Assembly (NCBI GenBank): GCA_039881145.1
Contig: JAYKKI010000007.1
Location: forward strand, 37,962,501-38,026,500
DNA length: 64,000 bases
From: Druceiella hillmani
Lineage: Eukaryota > Arthropoda > Insecta > Lepidoptera > Hepialidae
Reading direction: 5' to 3'
Below the pieces are notes generated by a model. That model saw only the letters and a program-made list of their open reading frames with translations, had not been told where the DNA came from and did no database searches. Numbering within the stretch: position 1 is the stretch's first letter; each line of letters begins with the position of its first letter. The position numbers were made by a program, and so were the translations under genes. This document shows, piece by piece, positions 1 through 13,016 of the stretch.

Positions 1-2260
1 TTTCAACATATATTTCAGAGATTAATGAGAAATAAGTTGATTACCTATATCTCTTTTGAAACATCAGAGGAAGGGAGACACGTTATTTGACAATTTTTAT
101 AGTTATATCTCACGGAAAAGGCACTATATCAAAGAAAAACATTTGACATTTCCGATTGCATTTCAAGTTTTTTTTATTGTATCCTACTAGACCAGATCCT
201 GGAAAAAAAATGTCTAATCACCAAGTTTAAGTTATGGGGAGATATATATAAAATAAAAATGAAAGTCCAATATTTATGTATTGGTTCCTGAATTTTCGTT
301 TCTATTAATTGTTTTTTTTTATCGGAAAACTTTTATAACGGTACATAATATTATAAAATTGACATGTGATATCAATTTAAAAGAGTCAAGAGAATCTTGT
401 CAATTATTTTTACTATAATAGAGCCATTTTTCTATGTCCAAGATTCTATTATAGTAAAAATTATAGTTGTATGCAATAATGCGAATCGAATCTTATTCAA
501 ATAAATAATAAAAATAAGAATGAAATTATGATTTTTTTCCATTATCAAAGTTTTTTATATTAAGCATTATCGAAAGATTTTGTTGTTAATATGAAAATTA
601 GTTAGCCAAAGTACAATACTGGTTTCGCGTCAGACACTGAACAACTGTCAATGTCTACTTACGATAATCATTGAACCTACGATTGTGTCGATAATTATAT
701 TTTCCTAAATTCGATCAGAGAAGCGGGTTTCTTTTCGATATGATTAACTTTTCTCTCCTTACGTACGAAGGGTCAAATCTATAATTTATTTAGTTATATT
801 TATTCACTATTTTAGAAAAAGGATACACTGTGCGATTGAGTAAGAAAATATATTCCCATATCTTCGCCAATATCCTAAAGCGCAATAGACTTATCAAATT
901 ACAGCGACGTAGCTGAGGGTGAAGGGTCACGATTTCATGCAGAAAAATATTTATTGATGAATTATAAACTTGCTCTTATGCAGCTGTAATAATTGAGCGG
1001 ATATTCATTTGTTTGACAGTATTTCCTATATATAATTTGCGTATAAGATTCAAATCTTTATATATTTGCCTATGCTCTCGGACTGGTTTTACGTATTGCG
1101 TTTTATTTTACTAAAATATCATTATCCGGTATAATCACTTGCAAATATGCGAAAATTTAATATTCGCCGCCTTTCTTTTATAATTTACAAGATGTGCGTG
1201 TTTTTTTTAGTTTATGTTATAGACTTCACTTAGAATAAAATTTTAATAAACAAATTAGGCTATTCACTCTAGAGACGTTTATTTTAAATATTTCGTGTCG
1301 TTTAAGGAAAGTTTTATCTCTCATTTTAATTTTTACGCCTGTAAAATATATTGTATATAATGTGGTAAAAAAAATAACATAGATTAATACTTCAAAAGAA
1401 ATATTTAATTTTTTAGGTATAACGAATTCATTTAATTTTATGCCGAATTCTAATGAAGAGAATTCCTTTCATACTTAGTATCTTTTTGTTTATTTTTGCA
1501 TTTATTTATTAACGTAATCAAATATTTGCATACATATATATGGCGGAGTTATTGCTACGAGAGTGATCTTTTAAAGTCAACCAAAACACCAATTAGCTTC
1601 GCTTGACGGGCGTTCCGGATGCCCGTTGTGCACCATACTATCAAGTACCTTGTGACAACTACAAACAATTTTTACCACCAAATCCATGCTTCAGATACGG
1701 AGCTCTAATGACATGAATTTTAATTTTGACTTTATTATTACGTAACAATCAGTCTCCTTACTTTAAAATATTTCCTGTTTTCCAAGCTAAATATATATTT
1801 CTTTCTTTATCATTCATAATATTTAAACATAAGATTTAGATCAACATTCAAGGCGAGTGATAAAAAAGCGTAACAACTTATGATACCGCCACACTTAACA
1901 TCGCTTTCTCATTTCATAAGCCGAGCAGTTTCAAATTGAATTATTTGTTTGATAGTCAATAAATTAATCTGCCCATTGTACCCAAGCCCCTGGCTGGCGA
2001 AAAAGAAAACTCTGAGTTTTCGATGTTTCATGGAATTATATGTGAGATTAAACAATTTAATTTAAAAAGATTTTCATAATATCATTTAAGATATTTTAGA
2101 TATTTAGATATAAGACATTCTTACAACCGCAATTACTTATGATAGGAAATATACAGTGATCATTTCATTGTTTTTAATTCCAATTATAGGTATGAATTAA
2201 TTCGAATTTATTTAATTTTTGAAAGGTTAACAAATTTTTATTTTGTTAATTTTACATTTT
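1..2260. other. AT-rich non-coding DNA, no gene seen
   Basis: No reading frame in this stretch looks coding. Locally less AT-rich patches lie at about 600-1,010, 1,590-1,720 and 1,860-2,010. They do not resemble the repeats found elsewhere in the window and could be single-copy or regulatory. A small GC-rich hairpin lies at 1,606-1,626 (acgggc / gcccgt, 9-nt loop). Confidence 0.6.
391..461. repeat. Inverted repeat with 16-bp perfect arms
   Basis: Arms at 406-421 and 446-461 (atttttactataatag and its complement) are separated by 24 nt. A second inverted pair, agaatcttg at 391-399 and caagattct at 439-447, overlaps the first, so one segment was probably copied in inverted orientation next to itself. 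Confidence 0.7.
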
Positions 2261-2269
2261 CAAGGTTTC

Positions 2270-2420
2270 TTATCTCAAAATAAAAAAGGAACCCTAATTA
2301 GATCACTGACGTGTTAGTTCAACCGTTCGTCTCTACAGTTTAAAGTTGAACCTAAATATAAAATTGCCCAATGGCGTATTACTCTGAAGAATTTTATTTC
2401 TATATTCTAATCTGAAGATA
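2270..2420 (+). repeat. Dispersed repeat copy, CTGTCCGTC-type family
   Basis: The segment reads aaaaaggaaccctaatta, then a 'gatcactga' and a 'gttcgtctctacag' block. This order is the signature of a repeat family that recurs in the window on both strands: a GGAACCCT box, then a CTGTCCGTC-like box, then an AT-rich body. It is highly diverged and its ends are not defined. Confidence 0.4.
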
Positions 2421-2606
2421 TTTATTTCAATATTTTAGGAAGAGCTAGAGAAAAACTTCTTTTTTTAATTTAATATTTTGTGTGGAATACCGATTAAAAA
2501 ACAGGTTACAATATAAATATTTCATTACGATTTCTTTAGAACATTATGCAAGCTACATAATATTCTGAAATTATATGAAATTTTGTCGTCGCTGTAATGT
2601 ATTGGG

Positions 2607-2690
2607 TTGATCGCAAGGCATGGCATACGGTCTTTGATGGCGCGACGTACCGTGCGGACTCTAGTTCAATTCCCGGTTGCTGCCAAGCGG
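2607..2690 (+). repeat. Possible tRNA-derived SINE head
   Basis: A GC-richer island sits in AT-rich DNA. It holds an A-box-like motif (tggcatacgg, 2,621-2,630) and a B-box-like motif (agttcaattcc, 2,663-2,673, followed by cgg) about 33 nt apart, as in internal RNA polymerase III promoters. I could not fold a convincing cloverleaf, so a functional tRNA is unlikely. The 3' part to about 2,735 may be the SINE body. No target-site duplication was identified. Confidence 0.35.
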
Positions 2691-2739
2691 GGCTGGACTG
2701 GATTGACTCTAAGCGACTACTCTTATAACAATAATTTTA

Positions 2740-3685
2740 CCATATGTATCGATTGTGAGCGTTAAAGTACATAAATAGATGTATAAATAAGCTAGTTGTA
2801 AAAAAATGGTTGAAAATATTCACGTCTTTTTGAACAGACACCGTTTGGTAAATAAATATCAAATTTTGCATATTATATAGATAGAGACATGTTTCAGAAG
2901 TTGACACGTAAAAATATTTGTGTAGAAATTATAAATTATATTTTTGTACAATGAATTATATTCAAAGACTGAAGGACTTCTCTAAATAGCAATGACTCCC
3001 ATGATTCCGAAGTCAAATATTAACTTTCTCATAACGTCGTTATCATCAAAATTACCAATACTGTGCTGTTCGTGCTTATTTCCATTAATTTTATGTTCTT
3101 TACTGTCTCGTTTAGAAATTCATTAGGAAATGCCTAAAATAAATTTTCTATAAATAGATATTTTTACAAATTTATGTCCATTTTAATGTCATTACATTTT
3201 TGTTGTATGCTAATGACATTCGTGAACCTGTCAGTAAAAACCTGATATTAGTACTTGATAAGGATAATAGTTTACGTAACTTTCTCTGTATGAGACAAAA
3301 ATAGCAGAAGAAAAAAATTGAATATTTATTCACAATTAAACGTTGTTAGTTCGGATCATTGATGTAGAATTTTTATTGATTCAGAATTTTATACAAGTGA
3401 CATTTTTCAAAACAAACATTTGCAAAATTAAACATGCAGATAAAACATTTTCCAGAAAATTACTTATAATACAATTTCATTTTAACTTGTATTCACTGTA
3501 TGCAATTTATCATTTTACCATAAAAATATTTTTTAAATCCGAACGCCCAGCACATTTACTGAAATTTAAGATAAACTAAACCTATTATAGAATTCTATTA
3601 ACTTATAGAATTCTATTATCCTATTTAAAAAGCATTTTAAAAGCTCAGAAAACGCAAACAAATAAGACAGCCTGCATTCAACTTT
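2740..3685. other. AT-rich non-coding DNA, no gene seen
   Basis: Nothing recognisable. A 78-codon open frame at 3,343-3,579 has the composition expected of AT-rich noise. A short direct repeat of tatagaattctatta lies at about 3,585-3,620. Confidence 0.6.
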
Positions 3686-3689
3686 TTTA

Positions 3690-3960
3690 TCCGGTAACGC
3701 TTTCCTCTCCGCTGGCAACAGATGTCACCCTCGGGAATTCACGTTCTTAAAACTTATTCGGATCGTTCACTGCGCAACTTTGCTTATATTTTATGATTAA
3801 TGTTGACACTTTGTGTTTATAAACTGTTTTATCTCATGTTAGCCTTTTATACAAATTCTCATTACACTTAAATTTGTCTTATTTTGCATGGTGGCATTCG
3901 TACACAGTATTTGATTGCAGAGGTTCTACTAAAGGTCTTTTAACTTTGGAGAAGTTTTCG
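3690..3960 (+). repeat. Dispersed repeat family R3, copy 1
   Basis: It shares an ordered block with 27,520-27,780, 33,745-33,870 and (inverted) 39,830-40,010: a 'ctggcaacagatgt' box, a 'gcgcaactttgcttat' box, then 'attttatgattaatgttga' and 'cactttgt'. The central block is the best conserved part. No coding frame is shared among the copies, so it is probably a piece of an unidentified transposon. Confidence 0.6.
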
Positions 3961-3964
3961 TGGA

Positions 3965-5635
3965 TTTGAAAAACATAACTACTTCTTTTGTTTATCAAGA
4001 TAAAATATAATTTTACCAAATTCTTTGGTTCCTACATATAACTAAATTTTAATGAAATATTAATTATAAACAGTTAAGGACCGTAACATAAAATATATTA
4101 GACATAGAAATATATTAGATTTGTCAAGTTAAAGTAGGCTAGTACAGAAGGCTATCTCGTACACACTGAGGCAAATATAAATATTTATATACAAAATGTT
4201 TTTAGTAAACTTTGAAATGTAATATTATTTTTAACATATAAAATATTGCCTAGAAAAATCGCTTTTGTTTTCCGATTAACTGTAAAGCTTACACATTTTC
4301 CTAGACATTTTCATATAACGTTATACTTTATCAATATGCCAAATTTTCATATCATGCGTTTTTTTTCGAGAAATAGATGTGATAAGTGAATCGAAGGAGA
4401 ACGAAGGGATACGCGAGTAATTTTATGGAGACCTTCAAAAATAAAAAAAAATACAGAAAAATACACGGGATTCGATGATCACCCTAAAATTACATTAATA
4501 AGCAAAAATGACGGCTATATGTCTATCTTCTTTTTTATAAAGTAGCTTCTGTAATAAATAATTATTTTGTAGTTAAGTTAACAAAAACTAAAGTAAATTG
4601 CTAATTAAATGCAAGGCAAATAAAATTGACGGTTGAAATGCGGTCGTTTAATAAACTATCTACGATCTTACTAAGGAAAATGTCAATCATAAAAAAACTT
4701 TCTCCAAAAAAATGCACTTGAATGTAAATTCAACCTTACAAGTCATGTTTGAGTTTACCAAAAACTGGTTTACTGAAAATATATCAAAGGATTGGTGTTT
4801 CAGGCAATATTTTTTCATTGCGATATGAAAATTAAAAAATTGCAATTGTTAAGTATTATTTAACAACAGTCTGTATAATGAGCGGATTAAGTAAAACTAA
4901 AAGTTAACCTACTTACCTTTGAAATAAATTTCAAAACTTTTTATCGTACTTTTACTTATATAAAATAATTACGTACTAGCTAGTAATTAATACGTATTTT
5001 TCAGTTGCGTTTCAGATACACTATAAAAAGGGAAATATTTTCAAAAAGCGCTAATGGAAAGAATTTTTACTGAATTAGGTTCAGGTTCTCGATTGTTCAA
5101 TTTTAATTTATTTTTCCTCTGCAAATCTAAGCATAAGTCATAATTTTAATTCAGTTATATCAAATGATAAAAAAATTTAATACATCGTCATTACAAATCA
5201 TGGATCAATTAACAAATCATGGATTAATTATTCAGAACCACACTAGTAATGATATAATCTTTTATTAAAAAGAGATTAGAAATGGTTATTAATTCTCATT
5301 GATTACGACCTAACGTGAGAGAATGAGATTCCCAATGCAAATCAACTAGAGTCTAAATAACGTTTGGGCAGATATAATTTCAGTATTATAAGTAAAATAT
5401 CATACGTACAGTAACAGTAAGTAATGTAATTAACATGTTAAATAAAGGTATACCAAAAATTATACATATATTCGTCTTCGTGTGAGAGAACATCTTTTAA
5501 ATCGATATTATCGAAGAAAAAAAACCTCCCAAAGCACAAGCAGAACCCTTACTATACATTTCGGCACTTGCAAACATTTAAGCGTATATAATATTTCCAT
5601 TAAAGGATTTACAAATATTAGTTTTTAATAATGTA
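3965..5635. other. AT-rich non-coding DNA, no gene seen
   Basis: No coding frame or recognised repeat. A two-copy short direct repeat (caaatcatggat, spacing 19) lies at about 5,194-5,230. Confidence 0.6.
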
Positions 5636-5639
5636 AATT

Positions 5640-5926
5640 GTAAACGTTTTCCACAATGTATTGCAATTTATTATATATCTTTCACAGGCGTAAAATATGG
5701 TGCAAATTAAAATAGTTTTAAGATATGGGATTAGAGTTTCTGGGTTAGAGACTAGAGTTTCCCAGTAATATTTTAGTCATTTTTTTATGATTTTTGGCTT
5801 AGTAGTTTCGGAAATAGGAATTTTATATTTCTGCACCTTTTTAAAATATCTTTTTAAATATGCAATTTCAAATTGTGAAAAAATTTAGTGTATTGCCTCA
5901 TAACAAGCTTTTGAAGTAATGTTCCG

Positions 5927-5986
<60 letters not shown>

Positions 5987-6560
5987 GAGGAAAAAAATTA
6001 AAGACTTTTATTTAGCTCCTCTTTAATTGTTATACGAACATTTCAAAAAAAAGGTAGTGGTTTAAAATATGTGAATAAAATATTGTTCAATAAGATATGT
6101 TACTATGTTAACTTTCAAGTTCATAGGTCGCATAGTATCTGAGATATAATAGCTTTGAAAATAGGAGAATGCAAATGTTTTGCCTACTATATCTTTGTCA
6201 GGTTTAAAAATGTGGGGAATATTTAAAATTTATGACATCCTTATTCCGCCCTATAGTTTTCCTACAGTCTTTTTCTGGGCTTCCAAAAATCCACATTTTT
6301 TTGTAACAATAGGTTAAATAGTTTCAGAAAGAAGAAGGAGGACACATTTTTTTACATATTTTTTAACATTTATGAAGACATAATATTTAAAATTATGAAA
6401 AAAAGATTTCTGGACCTCTAGTTCTTTTAAACGACACACTCATGCACTATATACATGACATTCTATGTCAAAAGATTTCTGAGGAAAACGGATGTGACCG
6501 ACGAACGGACAGACACTTGAGTGTTCTTATAAGGGTACCTTTTGTTCTTTTGAATTTGAA
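5640..6560 (-). repeat. Long copy of the dispersed CTGTCCGTC-type family
   Basis: Read on the minus strand it begins near 6,560 with 'aaggtacccttat', then 'ctcaagtgtctgtccgttcg', a 'tttcctcagaaat' block and a long AT-rich body. On the plus strand the same body contains 'ttaccaactctg'-like and 'ggcttagtagtttcggaaat' blocks. These blocks recur in the same order at 50,040-50,840, 55,040-55,480 and 63,480-64,000. A (TA)n tract interrupts this copy at 5,929-5,983. Confidence 0.7.
5929..5983. repeat. (TA)n microsatellite
   Basis: A 55-bp uninterrupted alternating AT tract inside the dispersed repeat copy. Confidence 0.97.
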
Positions 6561-6569
6561 TTTTCCTAC

Positions 6570-9030
6570 GAAAACCATAAAAGTAATGCAAAGGTAATTT
6601 TTTCTGGACCTTAGTTTAGCATTGTACACATTCCCTTTCTTCTCACTATTTGCGAATACATTCTCATTGATTGTTTTCCTGTTTTTGTTAATTTGATCTT
6701 CAATAGTTTTTACTGGCGTTAAAATCCGATTATTGCGGAACATTCCGTCACGTGGATGTGTTTTAAAGCGCATAATATCATTGTTTTAATATTTAGCAAT
6801 TATTACTTATGCACCTAAATTGTAGAAATACTTGCATTTAGGGAGTATTTTTTTTTCGAATAATTTTCCGGCTAGTATTCAAAACTTCTAAGCGTCCATG
6901 TATTTATTATTTTATTTTATTCGATATTGTATAAATTACATGGTTCCAGGACGAATTTAAAAAAAAACGCTAACTAGGTCTCGTTACTGGCAACTTTGTG
7001 TATTTGTTTTTTTAATAAATGGTTTCTATAACACCGCATAGTTTTAATTTGTTTTAAAGATACAAATATTACTATAATAAGAGAAAAACTATATGATATT
7101 TTACAAATAACAAAAATAAATCATATCATATTACGTTACATATAGATCCTGAAGTTCTAATTGAAAATATTTATAAACATAATATGCAATTTCGTTTTGT
7201 CCACTCAGCTCAGAGACGCTCGCTCTCCAGGCATTTTAAGCACGTAACACCCAGACGGGAATGAATGGCATATTGCAAATTGTGAACAGCGAAATAAATA
7301 GCTCGCTTTGAAATCGTTTAATTTTAGAAATGGGAAAATGTCTTGGAAACTTTGTCTCAAAATGTACACTCTCTCCTCGTGCTTACGTTGCATTTCAATG
7401 GAAGATGGAATTTTCGTCATGTGGTCTCAGCAAATCTTTTTGAATGATGTTTTTAGTTTTAATCCCAAATTATATTTAACTTTTATATTATTGACGTGCT
7501 ATATATAGTAACAGTATTGTACTGTCATCGTATCTGTATAATGCGATTTATAAAGACAGCGTATGATGAAAACATCCGAGGTAATATATTGATTTACAAA
7601 TTACTTTTTGTAGCTTGAAAGTACTGATCTGGTAACAAAGGTGTAATTTTGGAGTATAATATTATCTAGTAAGCGGAACTAACCAAAAACCTTCTCAATA
7701 TCAGCAAAAGCTTGCAATGTCTTGGCTTGTCGTGAAAATTAATAGTTAATTGCATATTGTGGCCGGTGAATTAAACTGAAATGAACTAGAAACGAAAATA
7801 ATTGTCACTGACCACATGTTTTAATCGTCTTCTTTTATACTCAATTGATAATATTTATAATAAATACTTTATGTGTTTTTACGCTTAAAGTTTCGCATTT
7901 TATGACAACACAATACGTTTTTTTTTATACTCTTCATTATAGGAATTGTATAAGATAAACATCTTATACAATTCCTGTAATGAAGAGTCATTATGGGGTT
8001 AAATTTTTAAATTTAACAAAATTGTTATAAATTTTCCAAATAAGAAGTAATAACTTGAATAAATAATGATATAATTAATATATTGAATGTATATATGAAT
8101 AATTTAAAACAGTTTTTAATACATTTTCCAATAATCTATTTGCAACATCATAGATACCTCTTCATTATTTAGATAAAAATAAACTAATTTCAGAATAAAA
8201 CAAGTAAAATAATTTTTTGTCATTAGTTTGTTACTTAAAATACTATAAATTATAAATTTCATGTAATTTGCATTATTTATTTTTTTCTATTATTTCAACT
8301 GAATTATTATATAGCACCAAAAGGAAGCGCCACAAATGTGTCTGGATTGTAGCACTTTCAGCTACGTGTGTTTGTTTCGGGTTTTAAAAAAGCAAATAAT
8401 TTGCAGACAAGAAAATATCCTCTATCTTTACCAAATTCCTTTTTTACCATTTTGGTATGGAAGCTCCAAAAAAATATCTTCTTTAATAATGTTCGTTATA
8501 TTACTGAAATTTATTTCTGGGACATAAATATTGGTTTCTTTATATTGCACGTATTTAAGGAAATAAGACTATTACAAAACAAGGACTAAAAAAGACGACA
8601 TAAATTATTTATAGCTTGTTGAAATTTATAGAAAGATTGAGGGTGAAAAAATTGGAGAAAATGCTGGATATATAAAACAAAGTCTTATAACTTTATTTTA
8701 TATATTTTATAAATTTATTTGTAAAGAGCAGAGATGAAAAGAATAAAGTAAAGTACATGAAATATTTGGTAGCGTAGCTAAAAATAGACTTTTAGAAGAA
8801 AGGTTTTTAGAAAAACCCGCATTGCGTATTTAAAGAATTAAGGTGAAACCTACGAAAATTAAATTAGATAAAGGTAACATTTTTAGGAGCTTTCTACCAA
8901 GTAAAGTAAATTAAATCTTTCGTCCAAGTAAAGTAAATTAAATCAAGACTGAAAAAACACAATGTGTAAGAAGAGGATAAAAAGATACAAGTGAGAAATA
9001 TAGATGATGGCGAATCTAGTTCACCTATAT
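6570..9030. other. AT-rich non-coding DNA, no gene seen
   Basis: No credible coding frame. A less AT-rich patch at 7,200-7,440 gives overlapping short open frames on both strands, neither with recognisable motifs. A two-copy tandem repeat of ccaagtaaagtaaattaaat (period 27) lies at 8,897-8,945. Confidence 0.55.
7929..7988. repeat. Near-perfect fold-back palindrome, 28-bp arms
   Basis: The left arm 7,929-7,956 and right arm 7,961-7,988 are reverse complements with one mismatch, around a 4-nt loop (aaac). As single-stranded DNA or RNA it would form a very stable hairpin. No repeat context explains it. Confidence 0.95.
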
Positions 9031-9034
9031 TTAA

Positions 9035-9200
9035 CTTCACATACCCACTAAATATACCGCAGTTGCCACCAAATCATGTCGATGACCGTCCGTCTGTTAC
9101 AGCCATTTTTTCACCAAGGTTATTAGAGATAGTAAGATAAAATTTAATACAATTATAGAAAGCAAAAGTTCAATTAATTTAATGATTTTAGGCGTGAATT
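9035..9200 (+). repeat. Dispersed repeat copy, CTGTCCGTC-type family
   Basis: The box 'gatgaccgtccgtctgttac' followed by 'agccattttttc' matches the diagnostic part of the family. It is truncated and diverged. Confidence 0.5.
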
Positions 9201-9204
9201 AATG

Positions 9205-10545
9205 GGGTATAAAAGGAAGTTAATAAAAATTGTTGGGGTGTGAGGTAAAATTATGTTAAAGAACATATTTAATAACAAATGACTTACTTATTTCTTCTAA
9301 ATATTTTTTAACTTTTTTTCTAAAAAACACTAAAAGCCTTGACACGTATCTCCTAAAGTATCTCTTAAAAGATCTGACAAAATCACGAACGGTGATTAAA
9401 GTTTAAATTAAAAGAAAATTATGAGATTAACATTAGCCTCACATCTTTTTGTTAACACAAAATTTGGCTACAAAGTTTTTTTTAAAATTTTCGTACAAAT
9501 TATATTAAACTATATAACAAAATTGGGTTATAAATCGATTATTAGAATAAATATCTTTAATATTAGAAATATTCTATTTGGTCCAAATAGAAAAGGCTTT
9601 TGTTCCTGTTCGGTTAGAATAATGAAGTTTTATGAAAATATTAGAAACAGATGTCATAACGAGCAACGTAAAAATGCAGTATTATTTTGACAACGATAGT
9701 TAAATAAAGATAAAAATATTATAGTGTTAAAAATACAAGTTATAACTTAGGTTCTTATACAAACGTGCTTTCATATTAATAACTGTACTTTCCGTGATCA
9801 TACGAAACACTATTTGTGCAAGTACTACTTAAACTTGATAAGTTTTGAGAATAGTTTTGGCTAAAATTTACAAAAAAAGGTGGATATTTTAAATTATATA
9901 CTGTTTTTTTTTTATTTTTGCTTATTTAAACTTAAACTTTGAGTTCAGTAGAAATGTTCATACACGGCATGTTTTAGGAGCGCCGATAGATACGTGTTAA
10001 CTATTTATAAAGTTACATACTTCGTATCTTTAAACATCTTGACAATTAGAATTTTCTTATCTAATTTAGGTATTCCGTAAAGATCTGTGTACGAAAATAG
10101 TTTATTTCAAAAAGTATTGTAGGTAGATGTCATTTTTTAAATCATAGCTTGGACCATAATTATAAATGTGAATGAAAGCGTATTTTTTTGAAGGGGGAAT
10201 GGTGTACAAGCAGTGAATTAATTTTTATATTTTAAAAAGTCATACATTTGTATTAAATTTACATTTCTAAGGATATAAACTAATTACTTTAAAAATTTAC
10301 AGAATTTATATAGTATCAGTTATTTGTGACAGATTCATTCATCTAATAAATTTAAGACGCCAAAAATTATATTTATATTTATTATAACGTTTCTTATATT
10401 AATCTTAGAAATTGCCATCGGTTATTTATAACTTTTTTTCTCTTCTAATAAATGATTAAAACCACATTTTGTTCATCGTAACTCACGTCATTTTATATAA
10501 ATTAAGTCAATAAAATTTCTTGGGAAATAAGACTTTAATAAAAGA
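9205..10545. other. AT-rich non-coding DNA, no gene seen
   Basis: An 89-codon open frame at 9,421-9,690 has only the Ile/Asn/Lys/Phe-rich composition expected of AT-rich noise and no motif. Nothing else is recognised. Confidence 0.55.
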
Positions 10546-12839
10546 AATAAGCCAAGCGGAGTGCGGTGACCGTGCATTTCACAAATAAAATATACTCACT
10601 TAAAAAAGTTTACTTTCATTATTACTGTAATAGATTGTGTTACATGTATTAATCTTAAAGTTAAGTTACTAACATTTTCTCAAAGTCGGGGACACAGCTA
10701 GAATTTATTCCCTATGTTGAATTCAATAAAATTCGGCTAATAAAAGTTCATGAGTGACGAAGTGTTTCTTTCACTTTTTGTTCACAATACGAAGAAATAT
10801 ATTTCTCTTCAGAAAAAAGTGCTCCCTTTTACGTACATGTGCTTATCTCCGCATCAGATAATTGACATATACTAGAAAAAGCGTAGGAGGTTGGACTGCA
10901 ACTGAGCGTTGCAATTTAATTTTTGCTATGCAATATTTTCACTGTAAAATATCATGCGGGTGTGCTGTTTTGAATTCTGTGCTGATTAAGCTTTACAACT
11001 ATTGTCAGCAAATTTTAATAAACTGGGAATACAATTTGAAAACTGTAAATCTTGCGATTTGAGAAAAGTTGAAAATCTTCTCGGCATCTTTCAATCTGGC
11101 TATATACTGCGTCAGCTCTTTGGCGGATAAGCGTAATAGGTAAATTCCTGTGAGTGTATAAATTTTAAAATATAAATTGTTTTATTTAAGAGGGTTTCAT
11201 AACCTGAGAGACACCATCTTGAGTATCATTGTAATTTTACTATTTTGAATGTAATTACTTTTGACCTTGAATACTTTAAACTTTATAAATTTGTTTAAGC
11301 CTTATATGAATGGAATAAAGAAGAATTAGCTATTAATGAGTCAACAAAATTTTATTATAGATGTACATCTTTAATACTATGGAAAGTAATATAAAAATTT
11401 CTTATATTTTTATTTTGCTTTCGCCTTATTGATTGATATAAAGAATAAAAAGTGTTTTTCACATTTCAATTACATTTTTAAGATGTACATTGACTATAAA
11501 GTTCCAAATAATTTTTCATGGCCGGAATATTTGTATGTGGATTTGTTCATAAACTGAACTACATTAAAACGTTTATTATATTATGCCCGAAAATGGCTAA
11601 AAATGTCATTAAAGGATGTTACCTTTTCCAATCCGTGATAATTTAAAAATAATACTGAACTCTACATTATAATTATCTAATCTTTCCGTAACTGTACAAC
11701 ATTGGCAATCTTATAGTACGTCGATATTTCAATGATTTTATAAGATTGAGGAATTTTTTTTAATGCTCATTTTTTACATATATGGGTAAAAAATAAATTT
11801 TAAACATTCCCCAGAAACCATACTCCCAGCGTAGGTGAAGCTTTTTGTTTATTTGGAAATATCTTTGTGCATGCTAGCCACAGAAGTTGATTATAAGATT
11901 TAAGCTCTTTGAATTTAAATAGTTCTTTTGGTTCGAAGCTTTAACCGTAATTACGTTTTCAATTCACCATGTATTATTAATAATTTAAGCTAATTATTAT
12001 TGTATCCAAAGCCATCCCTTATTTATAGTTTAGGGACTTTTTCATAATACGTTTAACATAGAAAACACATAGACTTATAAGTTTAATGCAAAATGTATTT
12101 ACATATGTCGACTTTATAAACTGGAAATTAATGTTGAGTTTAACAAATTAATTTCTTAAATGATTGGGTGTCCATAACGTATAGATGTATGTGAATTAAA
12201 TAACTAAAACTACCTATGAGAAATATTTAGTGTTCTTGTATTAGATTTTGTCAACGTAATTTTCATGTATAAAGGTGTAATCAATTACAGGATATTTATC
12301 TATTTAATACTCATAAAAAATTGAATGGTATTTCTTTATCAAATTGTTCGCATTTAACCCCAATTTATAAAGTTTCTTTATAAACTAACATTTCTTTTTT
12401 CACTATTCTTAACTCAATATAAAATAATTATCAAGTTAAATATATTCGTTGAAATTTTAGATACATTTGAATGTTTAGGAACATGATATTTAACATAGCA
12501 ATCTATATCAATATTTTTAAGTAAATTGTAAAATTTTATTTAGATTATGTTGCCCATAAAATCAAATTAATGGCTATGACGTAATTCCTCCCTTAGTTAT
12601 TAATATTTATTTTACATTTTTTGAATTATTTATTCGGGTAATATCAAAAAAGCAAAGATTAGCATAGAATGTGATAAAAAGACGTAATGTCTAGTGCTCG
12701 ACAGTGCCACCCTTGATTTGTTTTTTCGTTTTCAAATCAAAACGATTTCAAAGCAAAATGATTCCCTCCAAAAGTTTGCGTCGCTAAGTAGATCAGATGA
12801 AATAATATTTGGAATAAAGTTTTCTCTGATGTATTAAAG

Positions 12840-12965
12840 TCCGTGATTGTGCATAACAAAAAGTTAATTTTTGCACAGTCGTTTTTCACAGCCGTTTTTC
12901 TCAGAAACCTCTTGACGGAGAAATTTAAAATAGTAATAAAATGTGTTAAGTTGCACATATCTAAA
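12840..12965 (+). repeat. Dispersed CTGTCCGTC-type family, fragment in unit A
   Basis: The 'cacagccgtttttctcag' block matches the copy at 31,985-32,005 and is followed by the same 'gaaatttaaa'-type body. The preceding block (12,690-12,840, with 'agtttgcgtcgctaagtag') is shared with unit B at 21,750-21,770. Confidence 0.5.
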
Positions 12966-13016
12966 TAATGAACACACAAAAATATTTACTAGCAAATTTT
13001 AGCGAAGGGATCAATT

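Noticed and set aside
2607..2690. Functional tRNA gene
   Set aside because: Only the A- and B-box-like motifs are present; acceptor and T stems do not pair convincingly.
6468..6773. 101-codon minus-strand frame
   Set aside because: Its C-terminal half is the CTGTCCGTC-type repeat and the rest is basic AT noise.
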